Source of the DNA: Segatella hominis
GTDB taxonomy: Bacteria; Bacteroidota; Bacteroidia; Bacteroidales; Bacteroidaceae
DNA: 56,969 nucleotides
Direction of reading: 5' to 3'
NCBI RefSeq assembly: GCF_004535825.1
Contig: NZ_SGVY01000022.1
Coordinates: 1-56,969 of the forward strand
In this document: positions 8,613 through 16,901 of the stretch, piece after piece
Layout of the letters: each line of letters opens with the position of its first letter
Numbering within the stretch: the first letter of the stretch is position 1
Notes under the pieces: generated by a model
The model's database searches: none
Told to the model about the DNA's origin: nothing
Seen by the model: only the letters and a program-made list of their open reading frames with translations
Made by a program: the position numbers and the translations under genes

Positions 8613-9893
8613 ATGTTAAAAAGTAGTTTATTATATAAGATCATCAATGGCATCTGGGATATGTGCTACATCTGGAAAACGGAAATGCGCAATGTGTTCC
8701 GCGACGAAGGTGTACTCATCTTCTGCGTCCTGGTTCCATTAGGCTATCCGCTTCTCTACTCGTGGATTTACAACAACGAGGTGGTGAGAGAAGTGGATAC
8801 GGCTATTGTGGATTTGAGCCACACCCATACCTCCCGTGAGTTTATCCGCGATTACGATGCTGCTCCGGACACCAAAGCCACTTACTATTGCAACAGTCTC
8901 GATGAGGCGAAGCAACTGGTACAGAAGCAGGCGGTACACGGCATTGTCTATATTCCTGCCGACTTTGACACGAAGTTGAACCGCGGCGAACAGGCACATG
9001 TGGGAGTCTATTGCGACATGAGTCTGATGCTCACCTACAAGGCGATTTATCAGACTGCCCAAGCTGTAGCAAGCCATATCAACTCAGGCATTCAGATTTC
9101 GAAAAGTGGTGGTTTTACGGATCGAGACGACGAAATCACTACCGAACCATTGGCCTTTGATGAGGTTCCGATATTCAACACCACCGTGGGTTATGGAAAT
9201 GCCATTCTGCCGGGCGTGCTGGTACTCATCCTGCAGCAAACCATGTTGTTAGGCATCGGAATGGCGGCAGGTACTTCGAGAGAGTTGAACAGAAATCGCG
9301 AACTGATTCCTATCAGCAAGCATTATGGTGGTATTTTCCGAATTGTATTTGGTAAGGCGCTGGTTTATTTCATGGTTTATGCCGTATTGGGTATGTATCT
9401 CACATTGGTAGTTCCGAAGATGTTTGGCTTTGTAAGTATGGTTACGTGGACCACGATTTTAGGTTTCCTGCTGCCATATATTCTGTCGTGTGTTTTCTTT
9501 GGACTGATGCTCTCGTGCCTGGTAAGATATCGTGAGAATGTGATGCTTCTGGTAGTATTCACCTCCGTGCCTCTGCTTTTCATGACGGGTATTTCATGGC
9601 CTCAGAGCAATATTCCAGCCTTCTGGCAAGGTTTCGCCTGGGTATTCCCATCCACATTCGGCATCAGAGGATTCCTGAGAATCAGCAGTATGGGCGCAAG
9701 TCTTACAGATATCCTCCCAGAATTCAGAGCATTATGGTTACAGGCGGGCATCTATTTCCTTGCCACCTGCCTGGTATTCAGACAGCAGTTGCGCTCTGCA
9801 AGAATCAAAGCAAACCTCCCTGCCGAAGTTGCCGAAGAAGAGGATGAAGCGGAAGAGCTCATCAAAAATCAAGAGGTAAAAGTTACGGATTGA
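8613..9893 (+). CDS. ABC-2 type transporter permease, second subunit
   Basis: 426 aa from the ATG at 8613. An earlier in-frame ATG at 8592 is possible, but 8613 lies in the same context (TTCTATGTT) as the start of the preceding permease gene. Its topology matches the partner: an N-terminal helix (VLIFCVLVPLGYPLLYSWIY), a periplasmic domain of about 150 residues and five C-terminal helices. The tail is acidic (AEEEDEAEELI). It pairs with the 7366 gene as the inner membrane pore of the TolC-HlyD exporter. The ATPase partner must be encoded elsewhere, or the pair may work with a shared one. Confidence 0.9.
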   Translation: MLKSSLLYKIINGIWDMCYIWKTEMRNVFRDEGVLIFCVLVPLGYPLLYSWIYNNEVVREVDTAIVDLSHTHTSREFIRDYDAAPDTKATYYCNSLDEAKQLVQKQAVHGIVYIPADFDTKLNRGEQAHVGVYCDMSLMLTYKAIYQTAQAVASHINSGIQISKSGGFTDRDDEITTEPLAFDEVPIFNTTVGYGNAILPGVLVLILQQTMLLGIGMAAGTSRELNRNRELIPISKHYGGIFRIVFGKALVYFMVYAVLGMYLTLVVPKMFGFVSMVTWTTILGFLLPYILSCVFFGLMLSCLVRYRENVMLLVVFTSVPLLFMTGISWPQSNIPAFWQGFAWVFPSTFGIRGFLRISSMGASLTDILPEFRALWLQAGIYFLATCLVFRQQLRSARIKANLPAEVAEEEDEAEELIKNQEVKVTD

Positions 9894-9913
9894 CGATACA
9901 ACCATCGAAAATC

Positions 9914-9939
9914 TAACTGTTAATTGTTGACTGTTGACA
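9914..9939. repeat. Dispersed GTTAACTGTTAAC repeat, copy 2
   Basis: TAACTGTTAATTGTTGACTG follows the second permease stop; it belongs to the same family as 6026-6053. Confidence 0.6.
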
Positions 9940-10069
9940 TTTTCTAAAATAAAGGTCCTGAGTCAACTTGAAAAAGTCAGAGAACTATCCTCAGGCTCTG
10001 GAAAAACAGAAAGGAAAAAAAGGGAAAAGAGGGCGTGCATAAGTCCATGATGTACCCACTTTTATTTTT

Positions 10070-10103
10070 CCCTGCCCACGGAAAAATTCTTGCGTGGGCA
10101 GGG
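10070..10103. terminator. Bidirectional terminator between the permease and mrp genes
   Basis: CCCTGCCCACG (10070-10080) and CGTGGGCAGGG (10093-10103) form a perfect 11-bp stem. A T-run lies before it and an A-run after it, so it can stop transcripts from both convergent genes. Confidence 0.85.
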
Positions 10104-10112
10104 AGAAAAATA

Positions 10113-11213
10113 TTACTTATGTGTACTAACAATCTTGGTAGGAGCCTTCTCGGCATTTCTACGATTAACCACCGTCACGATACTCTGGGCAAGACTCAGA
10201 AAAGCCTGACCGGTAACGGAATCAACCTTGGTTGCCGCAGGCGCACCATCATCACCACCCTCGCAGATGCTCTGAACGATAGGAATCTGAGCAAGCAAAG
10301 GCACATTCATCTCCTTAGCGAGATTCTTGCAGCCCTCCTTACCGAAGATATAATACTTGTTCTCTGGCAACTCAGCAGGAGTGAAATAAGCCATATTCTC
10401 GATAAGACCGAGGATAGGCACGTTCACCTTGTCATTCTGATACATGTCAATACCCTTGCGAGCATCAGCCAGAGCCACCTGCTGAGGAGTACTTACGATA
10501 ACCGCACCCGTAATGGCAAGAGTCTGAAGCAGGGTAAGATGAATATCGCTGGTGCCAGGAGGAGTATCGAGGATGAAATAATCCAGCTCGCCCCAGTCAG
10601 CATCACCGATCAACTGCTTCAAGGCAGAACAAGCCATTCCGCCACGCCACAATGTAGCAGTAGTAGGGCTCACGAAGAAACCGATACTGAGCAGCTTGAC
10701 ACCATATTTCTCGATAGGTTCGATGAGATCTCTGCCATCCTTGTGAACAGAATAAGGACGCTCCTCCTCTACACCGAACATCTTAGGCATAGAAGGACCG
10801 AAGATATCCGTATCAAGCAAGCCCACCTTATAGCCGAGCTTAGCCAAAGCAATGGCGAGATTGGCAGAAACCGTACTCTTACCAACACCACCCTTACCAG
10901 AACTAACGGCAATCACATTCTTCACCTGAGGCAACAATTTGCCCACTTCAGGACGCGGAGCAGACTTATACTCAGTAACAATCTCCACCTCCACATCCGG
11001 AGAAATATGATAATGGATGGCAGCCTCAGCAGCCTTCACCGTACTCTTGAGGAAAGGATCTGTATCACGAGGGAAAAGCAAAACTACCTTCACCTTCATG
11101 CCATTGATACTTGGCGTATCTGCCAACATCTCACTCTCGATGAGGTTCTTCTTGGTACCAGGATAAATCACAGTAGCAAGAGCCTCTTCTATCAACTTAG
11201 GATATAATGTCAT
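10113..11213 (-). CDS. Mrp/NBP35-type Fe-S cluster carrier ATPase
   Basis: 366 aa from the ATG at 11213 (MTLYPKLIEEALATV). The longer frame starting at 11267 overlaps the promoter and is rejected. An N-terminal MIP18/DUF59 domain (about residues 1-85) is followed by a deviant Walker A P-loop, SSGKGGVGKST (about residues 105-115). Next come switch regions (LLDTDIFGPSMP) and DTPPGTSD, typical of ParA/Mrp ATPases. Family members hold and deliver 4Fe-4S clusters to apo-proteins in the cytosol. The usual C-terminal CxxC pair is not seen in a standard form; Cys residues occur at FGKEGCKN and SICEGG. Confidence 0.93.
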   Translation of the reverse strand: MTLYPKLIEEALATVIYPGTKKNLIESEMLADTPSINGMKVKVVLLFPRDTDPFLKSTVKAAEAAIHYHISPDVEVEIVTEYKSAPRPEVGKLLPQVKNVIAVSSGKGGVGKSTVSANLAIALAKLGYKVGLLDTDIFGPSMPKMFGVEEERPYSVHKDGRDLIEPIEKYGVKLLSIGFFVSPTTATLWRGGMACSALKQLIGDADWGELDYFILDTPPGTSDIHLTLLQTLAITGAVIVSTPQQVALADARKGIDMYQNDKVNVPILGLIENMAYFTPAELPENKYYIFGKEGCKNLAKEMNVPLLAQIPIVQSICEGGDDGAPAATKVDSVTGQAFLSLAQSIVTVVNRRNAEKAPTKIVSTHK

Positions 11214-11235
11214 TATATTTATGTATTTGTTTTGT

Positions 11236-11268
11236 GCAAAATTACCAATAAAATATGTAATAAGCAAA
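11236..11268 (-). promoter_or_regulatory. Promoter of the mrp gene
   Basis: On the minus strand TTTG (complement of 11265-11268), a 20-base gap and TAATTTTGC (complement of 11236-11244) form a full Bacteroidota promoter 23 bases upstream of the ATG. Confidence 0.8.
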
Positions 11269-11282
11269 TAAAAACTAAATAA

Positions 11283-11314
11283 TTTCAGATATTAAACACT
11301 TTTATGTATCTTTG
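11283..11314 (+). promoter_or_regulatory. Promoter of the GH115-like gene
   Basis: TTTC at 11283-11286, a 20-base gap and TATCTTTG at 11307-11314. It overlaps the first in-frame ATG (11304) of the downstream gene, which therefore must start later. Confidence 0.7.
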
Positions 11315-11357
11315 CAGAAATCTGTATATACCAATGCAAGAAATATCAATTAAAACA

Positions 11358-13430
11358 ATGATAAACATTAAGAAGATTTTATTGTCTGCTGCTTTTGTCG
11401 CTCTTGGCGGCATTTCAGTACTGGCAACCAGCAAGAGAAAAGAACCAGCCGTCCCTGCTCCTTCCACGATTTATTGGAACGATGTTTACGGCAAGGTTTA
11501 CTTCAGCAAGAACGCCAATGTTTCCCCTGTTGTCAAGATAGCCCTCAATATGTTCTCAGACGACATGAAGGCCATCTTAGGTTATCCGGCAAAAGAGAAA
11601 TCAAATGCCAACATTCAGATTTACCAGCTCGACCAGCTTTCCAACAAGGAGTTTTCTTCCATCGAGAAGCTTGGAGTTCCGCTCCACCAGTTTATCACCC
11701 AGAAAGATGCATTCTGGATCGGTACCCGTCAGGGCAAAATCATCGTCGTGGGAAGCAACGCCAGAGGAACTGCCTACGGCATCATGGAACTCTCCAGTCT
11801 GGCTGGTGTTTCACCCTGGACCAACTATTATCATGTGGCTCCTTTGCAGAAGAAGACGCTCTCCCTTGCCGCAGGATTTGAATCCCTGCAGGTTCCAGCC
11901 ACAACCTACCGCGGACTCATGCTCAACGACCATGCATGGATGGGCAGAAAGAACCAGAGCCGTCTCTGCCGACTGATGCTCCGCCTAAGAGCCAATACGA
12001 TATGGGAAGACGAAAAGCATGGGGAAACTTCGGGAAAGCATGAGACAAGTACCGGAAAGCATGATATGAACATCGACAAACAGGTAACTGACAGTTTCGA
12101 CATTCTCGTGGCAGAGAACGGAAAGGTGACTGAGACCGTTATCGGCAAGAAACGCAACAAGAAACATAAGAAAAGTCTGGAACTCACCAAGCTGATTTGG
12201 GAAGACAAACAACTCTCTTTTTCTGACCTTTCGCCAGCTCTGATGCTCAACGAACTCGGTGCAGACAGTCAGGACAGCGGTTCCCGCAAAGGCAAGACCC
12301 ACAAGTCGCACAGTTCCCGCAGTCATGAAGACGAGGCCTGGATAGCCGATGTCAACAATCCTCAGGCAGGCGCCTACCAGCTTTCCCTTTTCATGGAGCA
12401 GGCTTGGAACAGGAATGCAGCCACCGCTGCCAACCTGGAGAAGCACTATGAGCAATGGCTCAGCAAACTCTTCGGCGCTGCTATGGGAAGAAAACTGATG
12501 CCGCTCATGAAGGAATACTACCGGCTCACCAACATCCGTCCTACCGGATACATGACCATGCCTTTCGGCGAATACGAATTCCATTCGGGCGAATTCGGCA
12601 ACGAACTGGAGCGATATCTGTATGATTACGACCTGCTGAAGACCAAGGCAACCAACGTTGGAAACACCCTCACGGCCTATCAGCAGCAAGGATTCCGCAA
12701 CATGATACTCAATCCTATCCTCATAGCAGCCCTCACAGCCGAGAAAGAATTGGAGGCACAAGAGGCACGCCACATTGCCCGTCCGGGACTTTTCAGCAAG
12801 GATGATGAAGCCAAGGCTGCCGCAGCGCTGAGTCTTACCGCCTATCAGAAACTGAAAGCAATCGAACCTTCTGCCCAGCCACCAGTGCTTCCAGGCACGA
12901 TGACGGCAGCAGAAATCAGGAAAAGTCTGCAGGATGCTTTCGACAGATCGGAAGACCTGAAGCCGTTCAGCTATGCGCTCATCAAGGATGTAATTGCGAA
13001 GAATGCCTACCAGTGGACTTCAGCCACACAGAGCAGCATACAGCTATTGCCTTTCACGGGGCACAGTACGCAAGCCGTCTCCATGAACAAGGGTGCCATC
13101 CTGAAATACGTGGTGAATACAGACATGGAAGGCGACGCCCGTTTCACCATAGGAGCGATTCCTGACTATACCAACCAGAAAGGAGATATGCGAATCAGCG
13201 TCATGATAGACGACCAGGAACCCGTTACGATTTCGCTCAAAGATGCGTATAATCACAACAACTGGAAGATGGATATTTGGCGCGGACAGACCCGAAAAAA
13301 CTTCTTTACCACACTCAAAAAGGGAAATCATGTGGTAGAAATCAAGGCTTTGGATGATCATATTATTCTCGACCAGTGGATACTCGACTTTGATGTGGAC
13401 AGAGAATATTACGTGATTCCAGTCAGATAA
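11358..13430 (+). CDS. GH115-like exported protein without the catalytic barrel
   Basis: 690 aa from the ATG at 11358, which gives a signal peptide (MINIKKILLSAAFVALGGIS). Residues ~25-190 match the N-terminal domain of GH115 alpha-glucuronidases, including GTAYGIMELSSLAGVSPW and the YRGLMLNDHAW motif leading into the barrel. The helix LCRLMLRLRANTIW is still there. The next ~130 residues are Lys-, His- and Ser-rich low complexity (GKHETSTGKHDMNIDK, KKRNKKHKK) instead of the TIM barrel. Homology resumes at EAWIADVNNPQAGAYQLSLF and continues through the helical domain (GYMTMPFGEYEF) to the C-terminal beta-sandwich (RISVMIDDQEPVTISL). Full GH115 enzymes have about 800-1000 residues. The frame is open and not broken, so it is probably a non-enzymatic binding or scaffold protein. 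No xylan utilisation genes are near. Confidence 0.75.
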   Translation: MINIKKILLSAAFVALGGISVLATSKRKEPAVPAPSTIYWNDVYGKVYFSKNANVSPVVKIALNMFSDDMKAILGYPAKEKSNANIQIYQLDQLSNKEFSSIEKLGVPLHQFITQKDAFWIGTRQGKIIVVGSNARGTAYGIMELSSLAGVSPWTNYYHVAPLQKKTLSLAAGFESLQVPATTYRGLMLNDHAWMGRKNQSRLCRLMLRLRANTIWEDEKHGETSGKHETSTGKHDMNIDKQVTDSFDILVAENGKVTETVIGKKRNKKHKKSLELTKLIWEDKQLSFSDLSPALMLNELGADSQDSGSRKGKTHKSHSSRSHEDEAWIADVNNPQAGAYQLSLFMEQAWNRNAATAANLEKHYEQWLSKLFGAAMGRKLMPLMKEYYRLTNIRPTGYMTMPFGEYEFHSGEFGNELERYLYDYDLLKTKATNVGNTLTAYQQQGFRNMILNPILIAALTAEKELEAQEARHIARPGLFSKDDEAKAAAALSLTAYQKLKAIEPSAQPPVLPGTMTAAEIRKSLQDAFDRSEDLKPFSYALIKDVIAKNAYQWTSATQSSIQLLPFTGHSTQAVSMNKGAILKYVVNTDMEGDARFTIGAIPDYTNQKGDMRISVMIDDQEPVTISLKDAYNHNNWKMDIWRGQTRKNFFTTLKKGNHVVEIKALDDHIILDQWILDFDVDREYYVIPVR

Positions 13431-13474
13431 ATGAGAAAAGATAACAGACTTTTAAGTTCTATTTAAACACAATT

Positions 13475-13518
13475 CGAGCCATCTATTACGACCGAGCTTG
13501 GTCGTAATAGATGGCTCG
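13475..13518. terminator. Strong bidirectional terminator
   Basis: CGAGCCATCTATTACGACC and its exact complement form a perfect 19-bp stem around the 6-base loop GAGCTT. It lies between the convergent GH115-like gene and the end of the eight-gene minus-strand operon. Confidence 0.85.
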
Positions 13519-13538
13519 CTTTAATCTTAATAAAGGCT

Positions 13539-13553
13539 GTCAACTGTTAACTT
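13539..13553. repeat. Dispersed GTTAACTGTTAAC repeat, copy 3
   Basis: GTCAACTGTTAACTT, a short member of the family at 6026, 9914 and 40579, between the terminator and the metalloprotease stop codon. Confidence 0.5.
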
Positions 13554-13561
13554 TCTATTCC

Positions 13562-16500
13562 TTATTTTTCCAAAGGATTTTCTACAGGGAAAGGTTTGTC
13601 AGTCTTTGGCTTTTTCAGATACTTCTCGATACTTTCCACGATCATGGCGCGTGGAGCAATCACCGTAGTACCGACAGCCTTTCTCACGGTATTGAGCACA
13701 TTCTCATCGCTGGAAGTACCCAATATGTGCATGAAATCAGACTTACCCAACTGTGGAATATCCTGTACGAGCACCATCTGCTCTGCACCGGTCTTTACAT
13801 CCACCTTGTACAGGCAAGATGAGAATCCGGCAGGTTCTCTCACGATATAAGCAGTAGTGAGTCCCTGCGCCTTAGCCTCCTTCAGGAAAGCCTGCTTCAT
13901 CTTGTTCATCGACATGGAACCTGTTCCTGTCAGGGCAACAACGCCCGGCACTGCATCCGTACCGATCACATTGGTAGGATCTGTATAGAAGCGGTCGTTG
14001 GCAGTAGTTTCCATGCAGTTGATAGAAGGCGTTCTACCACAAATCAGGTGCTCCAAGATACCATTTTTGATAATCGGCAAGTTGGCCTGAGGCTTCAGTC
14101 CGTCAGCATCATTCTGATAATAGCCCAGAAGACCCATACCCTTGTAGTTGGCAAGATCACCACGCTGGGTGAGCGAGAGTTTCTTATCGATGATGCGCTT
14201 GCCCCAAACAAGGCTTCCCATACTGCTGTTTTCCTGTACAGATCGGTAGGAAACGATAATAGGATAGATATAATTAGCCACAGCCTTAGCCACAGCATCG
14301 CCCTCGAAGAGCATCGGACCGATATAGAAATCGTTGAGCGGAGTAGCCTGCTTCACCTCCATCAGTCGCTCGGCAAACTTCTCGATGTCGGCAATCAAGG
14401 CAGCCTCATCCAACTCCTTATCAGACGTAACCATACGGTAATAGCGGTCGTTCAAAGTAGAACCGCTGGTGGTGCGCACATTAGCGTGAGCACTGATTTC
14501 AGCATAGCCATTGCAAGCCTTCTGCTTGATGCCTTCCGTATTGAGACGGTAGATGTCGCTGTTCTTGCAGTGGATGTTCACGTACGTATTGTAGAGAGCT
14601 GGATATTTCAGGAAGATAGCCGAGAGTTTCTGAGCCAGATTTTCCAGCTTCTGATAGCTGATAGGGTCCTTAGGCTGCGCATCTACATTCACATTTGGCT
14701 TCATCGCAAGCATATCAGGAATGCCCTTTTCCTCCTCCGGACGAGGATTGTTCTGCATGTAGTTCTGCTTGTAAGCCTGAGAATTCAGACTGTACTTATA
14801 CATCATGTCAGAAGCCTTCCAGAGTTCACGGCGGATATTGTCGTAATCTACCTCACTGCTGAAGTAGAGGTTGGCAAACTGACCCGGTTTCATATCGCTG
14901 GTGTTCTGATAATCGCCCAATTTCAGAGAAATACCACCCATGGCAATGACAGGATTCTTCTGTGCCTTGACGATTCCACCTAAAGAAGCCATCACGTCGA
15001 ATTCCTGGCTGCGGGCCATATTGTAATCCACGTAGAACGCCTTCGGATAGTTAGGATAGAAGAGTTTCTGCTGGGTGCGCTGCAACTCGTCAGCCATCGC
15101 CGCAAAAATCGTCTTGTCGTCTGCAGCACGCTTGGTCTTCACATCAGTAGTAGGTTCAGCGACCTTCACCTCTGTATTCTTCAGTTCAGGAGCAGGAAGG
15201 ATGCGAGCCTGCTGATCTTCCTTCTGACGGCGCTGGGTTTCAATCTTGGAAACGAAGATCATAGGCGATGAAGCCGATACAGGAACCCAACCCGACTCTG
15301 CACCACACATACCGGTAAAGGTACTGATGCTATTGCCAGCCGCAGCGATATTGGAGAACATAGACAGAGGCGTACCGATCATATCCACACCTCTCACGAG
15401 TTCATCCTTTCTACCATCGACATACACACGATACACCTCGATAGGAGTCACATTGAAGGAGTTCAGACTACCGCCCTCACCAGTGAGCGTAAAGCCGCTG
15501 GTCACGGTCTTGAAGAAATAGCCATAAGGCTTGTGCTGCTTTTTGGCTTCATCGATGAGCATCTTTCTGAGCTGTGCATCTGTATAAGGCTTGGAAGTCT
15601 CTACGATGAGGTTAGACTGGCGAGAAACCGGGTCGTTTCCGCCCACCATACGTCCATGTCCATTGCTCTGAGGGAAACCCTCCAGCGGCACACGGCTCAT
15701 CAGGAAGTTGGTAAGCACACCATTTGTGACATTCATCACTCTCTGCGCCTTCACACCCTCGTCATCATACTTGTAGTAACCATTCAAGGCATTGCCATGA
15801 TAGTACTGCAAGGTAGGGTCACAGAACACATTGAAAGTCTCAGGCAAGAGTTTCTGACCTATCATCTTCTTGAAGGTCTGACCACCCGACTTCATGCGAT
15901 GACCCTCCAAGCGGTGACCGAAAATCTCATGGAAGAAGACACCACTGGCAGGACCCGACATGATGGCAGGACCGGTATATGGGTCGGCGATAGGTGCATT
16001 GCGAAGAGCCTCCAATCGCTCCACCATGTTCTTGGCGTCAGCTATCATCTGAGCCTCGCTTGGGAAGTCTTCGAGAGTATAGGAGAGATAGTCCTGGTTG
16101 AGCGGACAGTTCATGCCATCGGGCGCCATCACCGAAGCGGAAATCATGACACGAGCCACACGACGGTTCTGCACGATTTCTGAGCCATCGGTATTGACGA
16201 AGTAGTTGCGATATACCTCAAACTGGATATTGGCAGTACCCTGCTCGATATTCTTATACTGCTTGAACACATTGGTAATCTTATTCAAGCGGTCTTGCCA
16301 AAAGTTGATGTCGATGTGCTTCTGTCCTTCTGCCAAGTCCTCCTCGTAATAGGATTCCACCGGAGCCTTGGAGAAACAAGGAGCCTTGTCCTCGTTGTCC
16401 TGACCTGTCAAGGTCTTCGACTTAGCCTGCTCCAAGTTGCCGAGCGCCACGTCATAGCGTCGGAGTGTCTCCTTCCAGATAGCCTGACGCATGGCAGGAA

Positions 16501-16885
16501 TCACCTGTCCGCTCAGTGGGATGAGCACGCCCTGTCCATTGCGAGCATTCTGTCCGGTAGCGCCACTGCCCTGGTTTTTGTACTTGAAGTTGTCGAGTTC
16601 GTAGCTACCAAGTCGAATCTGTGGAGTCACCATTCTCTGTCGGCTACTATCGGCAGAAGCCACACCAAGGTTGCTCTGTACCACCACCATCTTGGAGTCC
16701 TGGAGTCGCAAACTCATGAAATAAGGAGCCGTCTTCTGCTTGCTGAGCGACTCCATGCTATACTTCAGTTCCTGCTTGAGGGTGGTGAGGAGCGAGTCGC
16801 TCCCCTTCCCTTGCGCTGAAACCTGCAATGTCATCCCCAAGGAGAGGATGGCAATGCCTATTTTATTAGCTTTCAAATTAAACAT
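13562..16885 (-). CDS. Secreted tandem TldD/PmbA-family metalloprotease
   Basis: 1107 aa with a signal peptide (cut after ...LQVSAQG, residue ~25). The first half (about 30-560) has the TldD zinc motif HEIFGHRLE at residues 319-327 and the later Cys motif GMCGAESGWVPV (Cys527) that supplies the third zinc ligand in TldD. The second half (about 600-1107) repeats the fold: FYIGPMLFEGDA at 853 aligns with PYTGPAIMSGPA at 302, but the HExxxH position reads NYIYP, so this half cannot bind zinc. TldD and PmbA/TldE are normally separate ~450-residue cytosolic partners that form a heterodimer and trim modified or unfolded peptides. Here both appear fused and exported. Last gene of the SusCD operon, 16 bp after the thioredoxin gene. 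Confidence 0.85.
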   Translation of the reverse strand: MFNLKANKIGIAILSLGMTLQVSAQGKGSDSLLTTLKQELKYSMESLSKQKTAPYFMSLRLQDSKMVVVQSNLGVASADSSRQRMVTPQIRLGSYELDNFKYKNQGSGATGQNARNGQGVLIPLSGQVIPAMRQAIWKETLRRYDVALGNLEQAKSKTLTGQDNEDKAPCFSKAPVESYYEEDLAEGQKHIDINFWQDRLNKITNVFKQYKNIEQGTANIQFEVYRNYFVNTDGSEIVQNRRVARVMISASVMAPDGMNCPLNQDYLSYTLEDFPSEAQMIADAKNMVERLEALRNAPIADPYTGPAIMSGPASGVFFHEIFGHRLEGHRMKSGGQTFKKMIGQKLLPETFNVFCDPTLQYYHGNALNGYYKYDDEGVKAQRVMNVTNGVLTNFLMSRVPLEGFPQSNGHGRMVGGNDPVSRQSNLIVETSKPYTDAQLRKMLIDEAKKQHKPYGYFFKTVTSGFTLTGEGGSLNSFNVTPIEVYRVYVDGRKDELVRGVDMIGTPLSMFSNIAAAGNSISTFTGMCGAESGWVPVSASSPMIFVSKIETQRRQKEDQQARILPAPELKNTEVKVAEPTTDVKTKRAADDKTIFAAMADELQRTQQKLFYPNYPKAFYVDYNMARSQEFDVMASLGGIVKAQKNPVIAMGGISLKLGDYQNTSDMKPGQFANLYFSSEVDYDNIRRELWKASDMMYKYSLNSQAYKQNYMQNNPRPEEEKGIPDMLAMKPNVNVDAQPKDPISYQKLENLAQKLSAIFLKYPALYNTYVNIHCKNSDIYRLNTEGIKQKACNGYAEISAHANVRTTSGSTLNDRYYRMVTSDKELDEAALIADIEKFAERLMEVKQATPLNDFYIGPMLFEGDAVAKAVANYIYPIIVSYRSVQENSSMGSLVWGKRIIDKKLSLTQRGDLANYKGMGLLGYYQNDADGLKPQANLPIIKNGILEHLICGRTPSINCMETTANDRFYTDPTNVIGTDAVPGVVALTGTGSMSMNKMKQAFLKEAKAQGLTTAYIVREPAGFSSCLYKVDVKTGAEQMVLVQDIPQLGKSDFMHILGTSSDENVLNTVRKAVGTTVIAPRAMIVESIEKYLKKPKTDKPFPVENPLEK

Positions 16886-16901
16886 AAATATATAATGTTA
16901 C

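Noticed and set aside
10035-11207. Long plus-strand open frame of 390 codons
   Set aside because: It is the antisense shadow of the Mrp ATPase gene, with no ribosome site or family resemblance; similar long antisense frames lie opposite the TldD-type gene.
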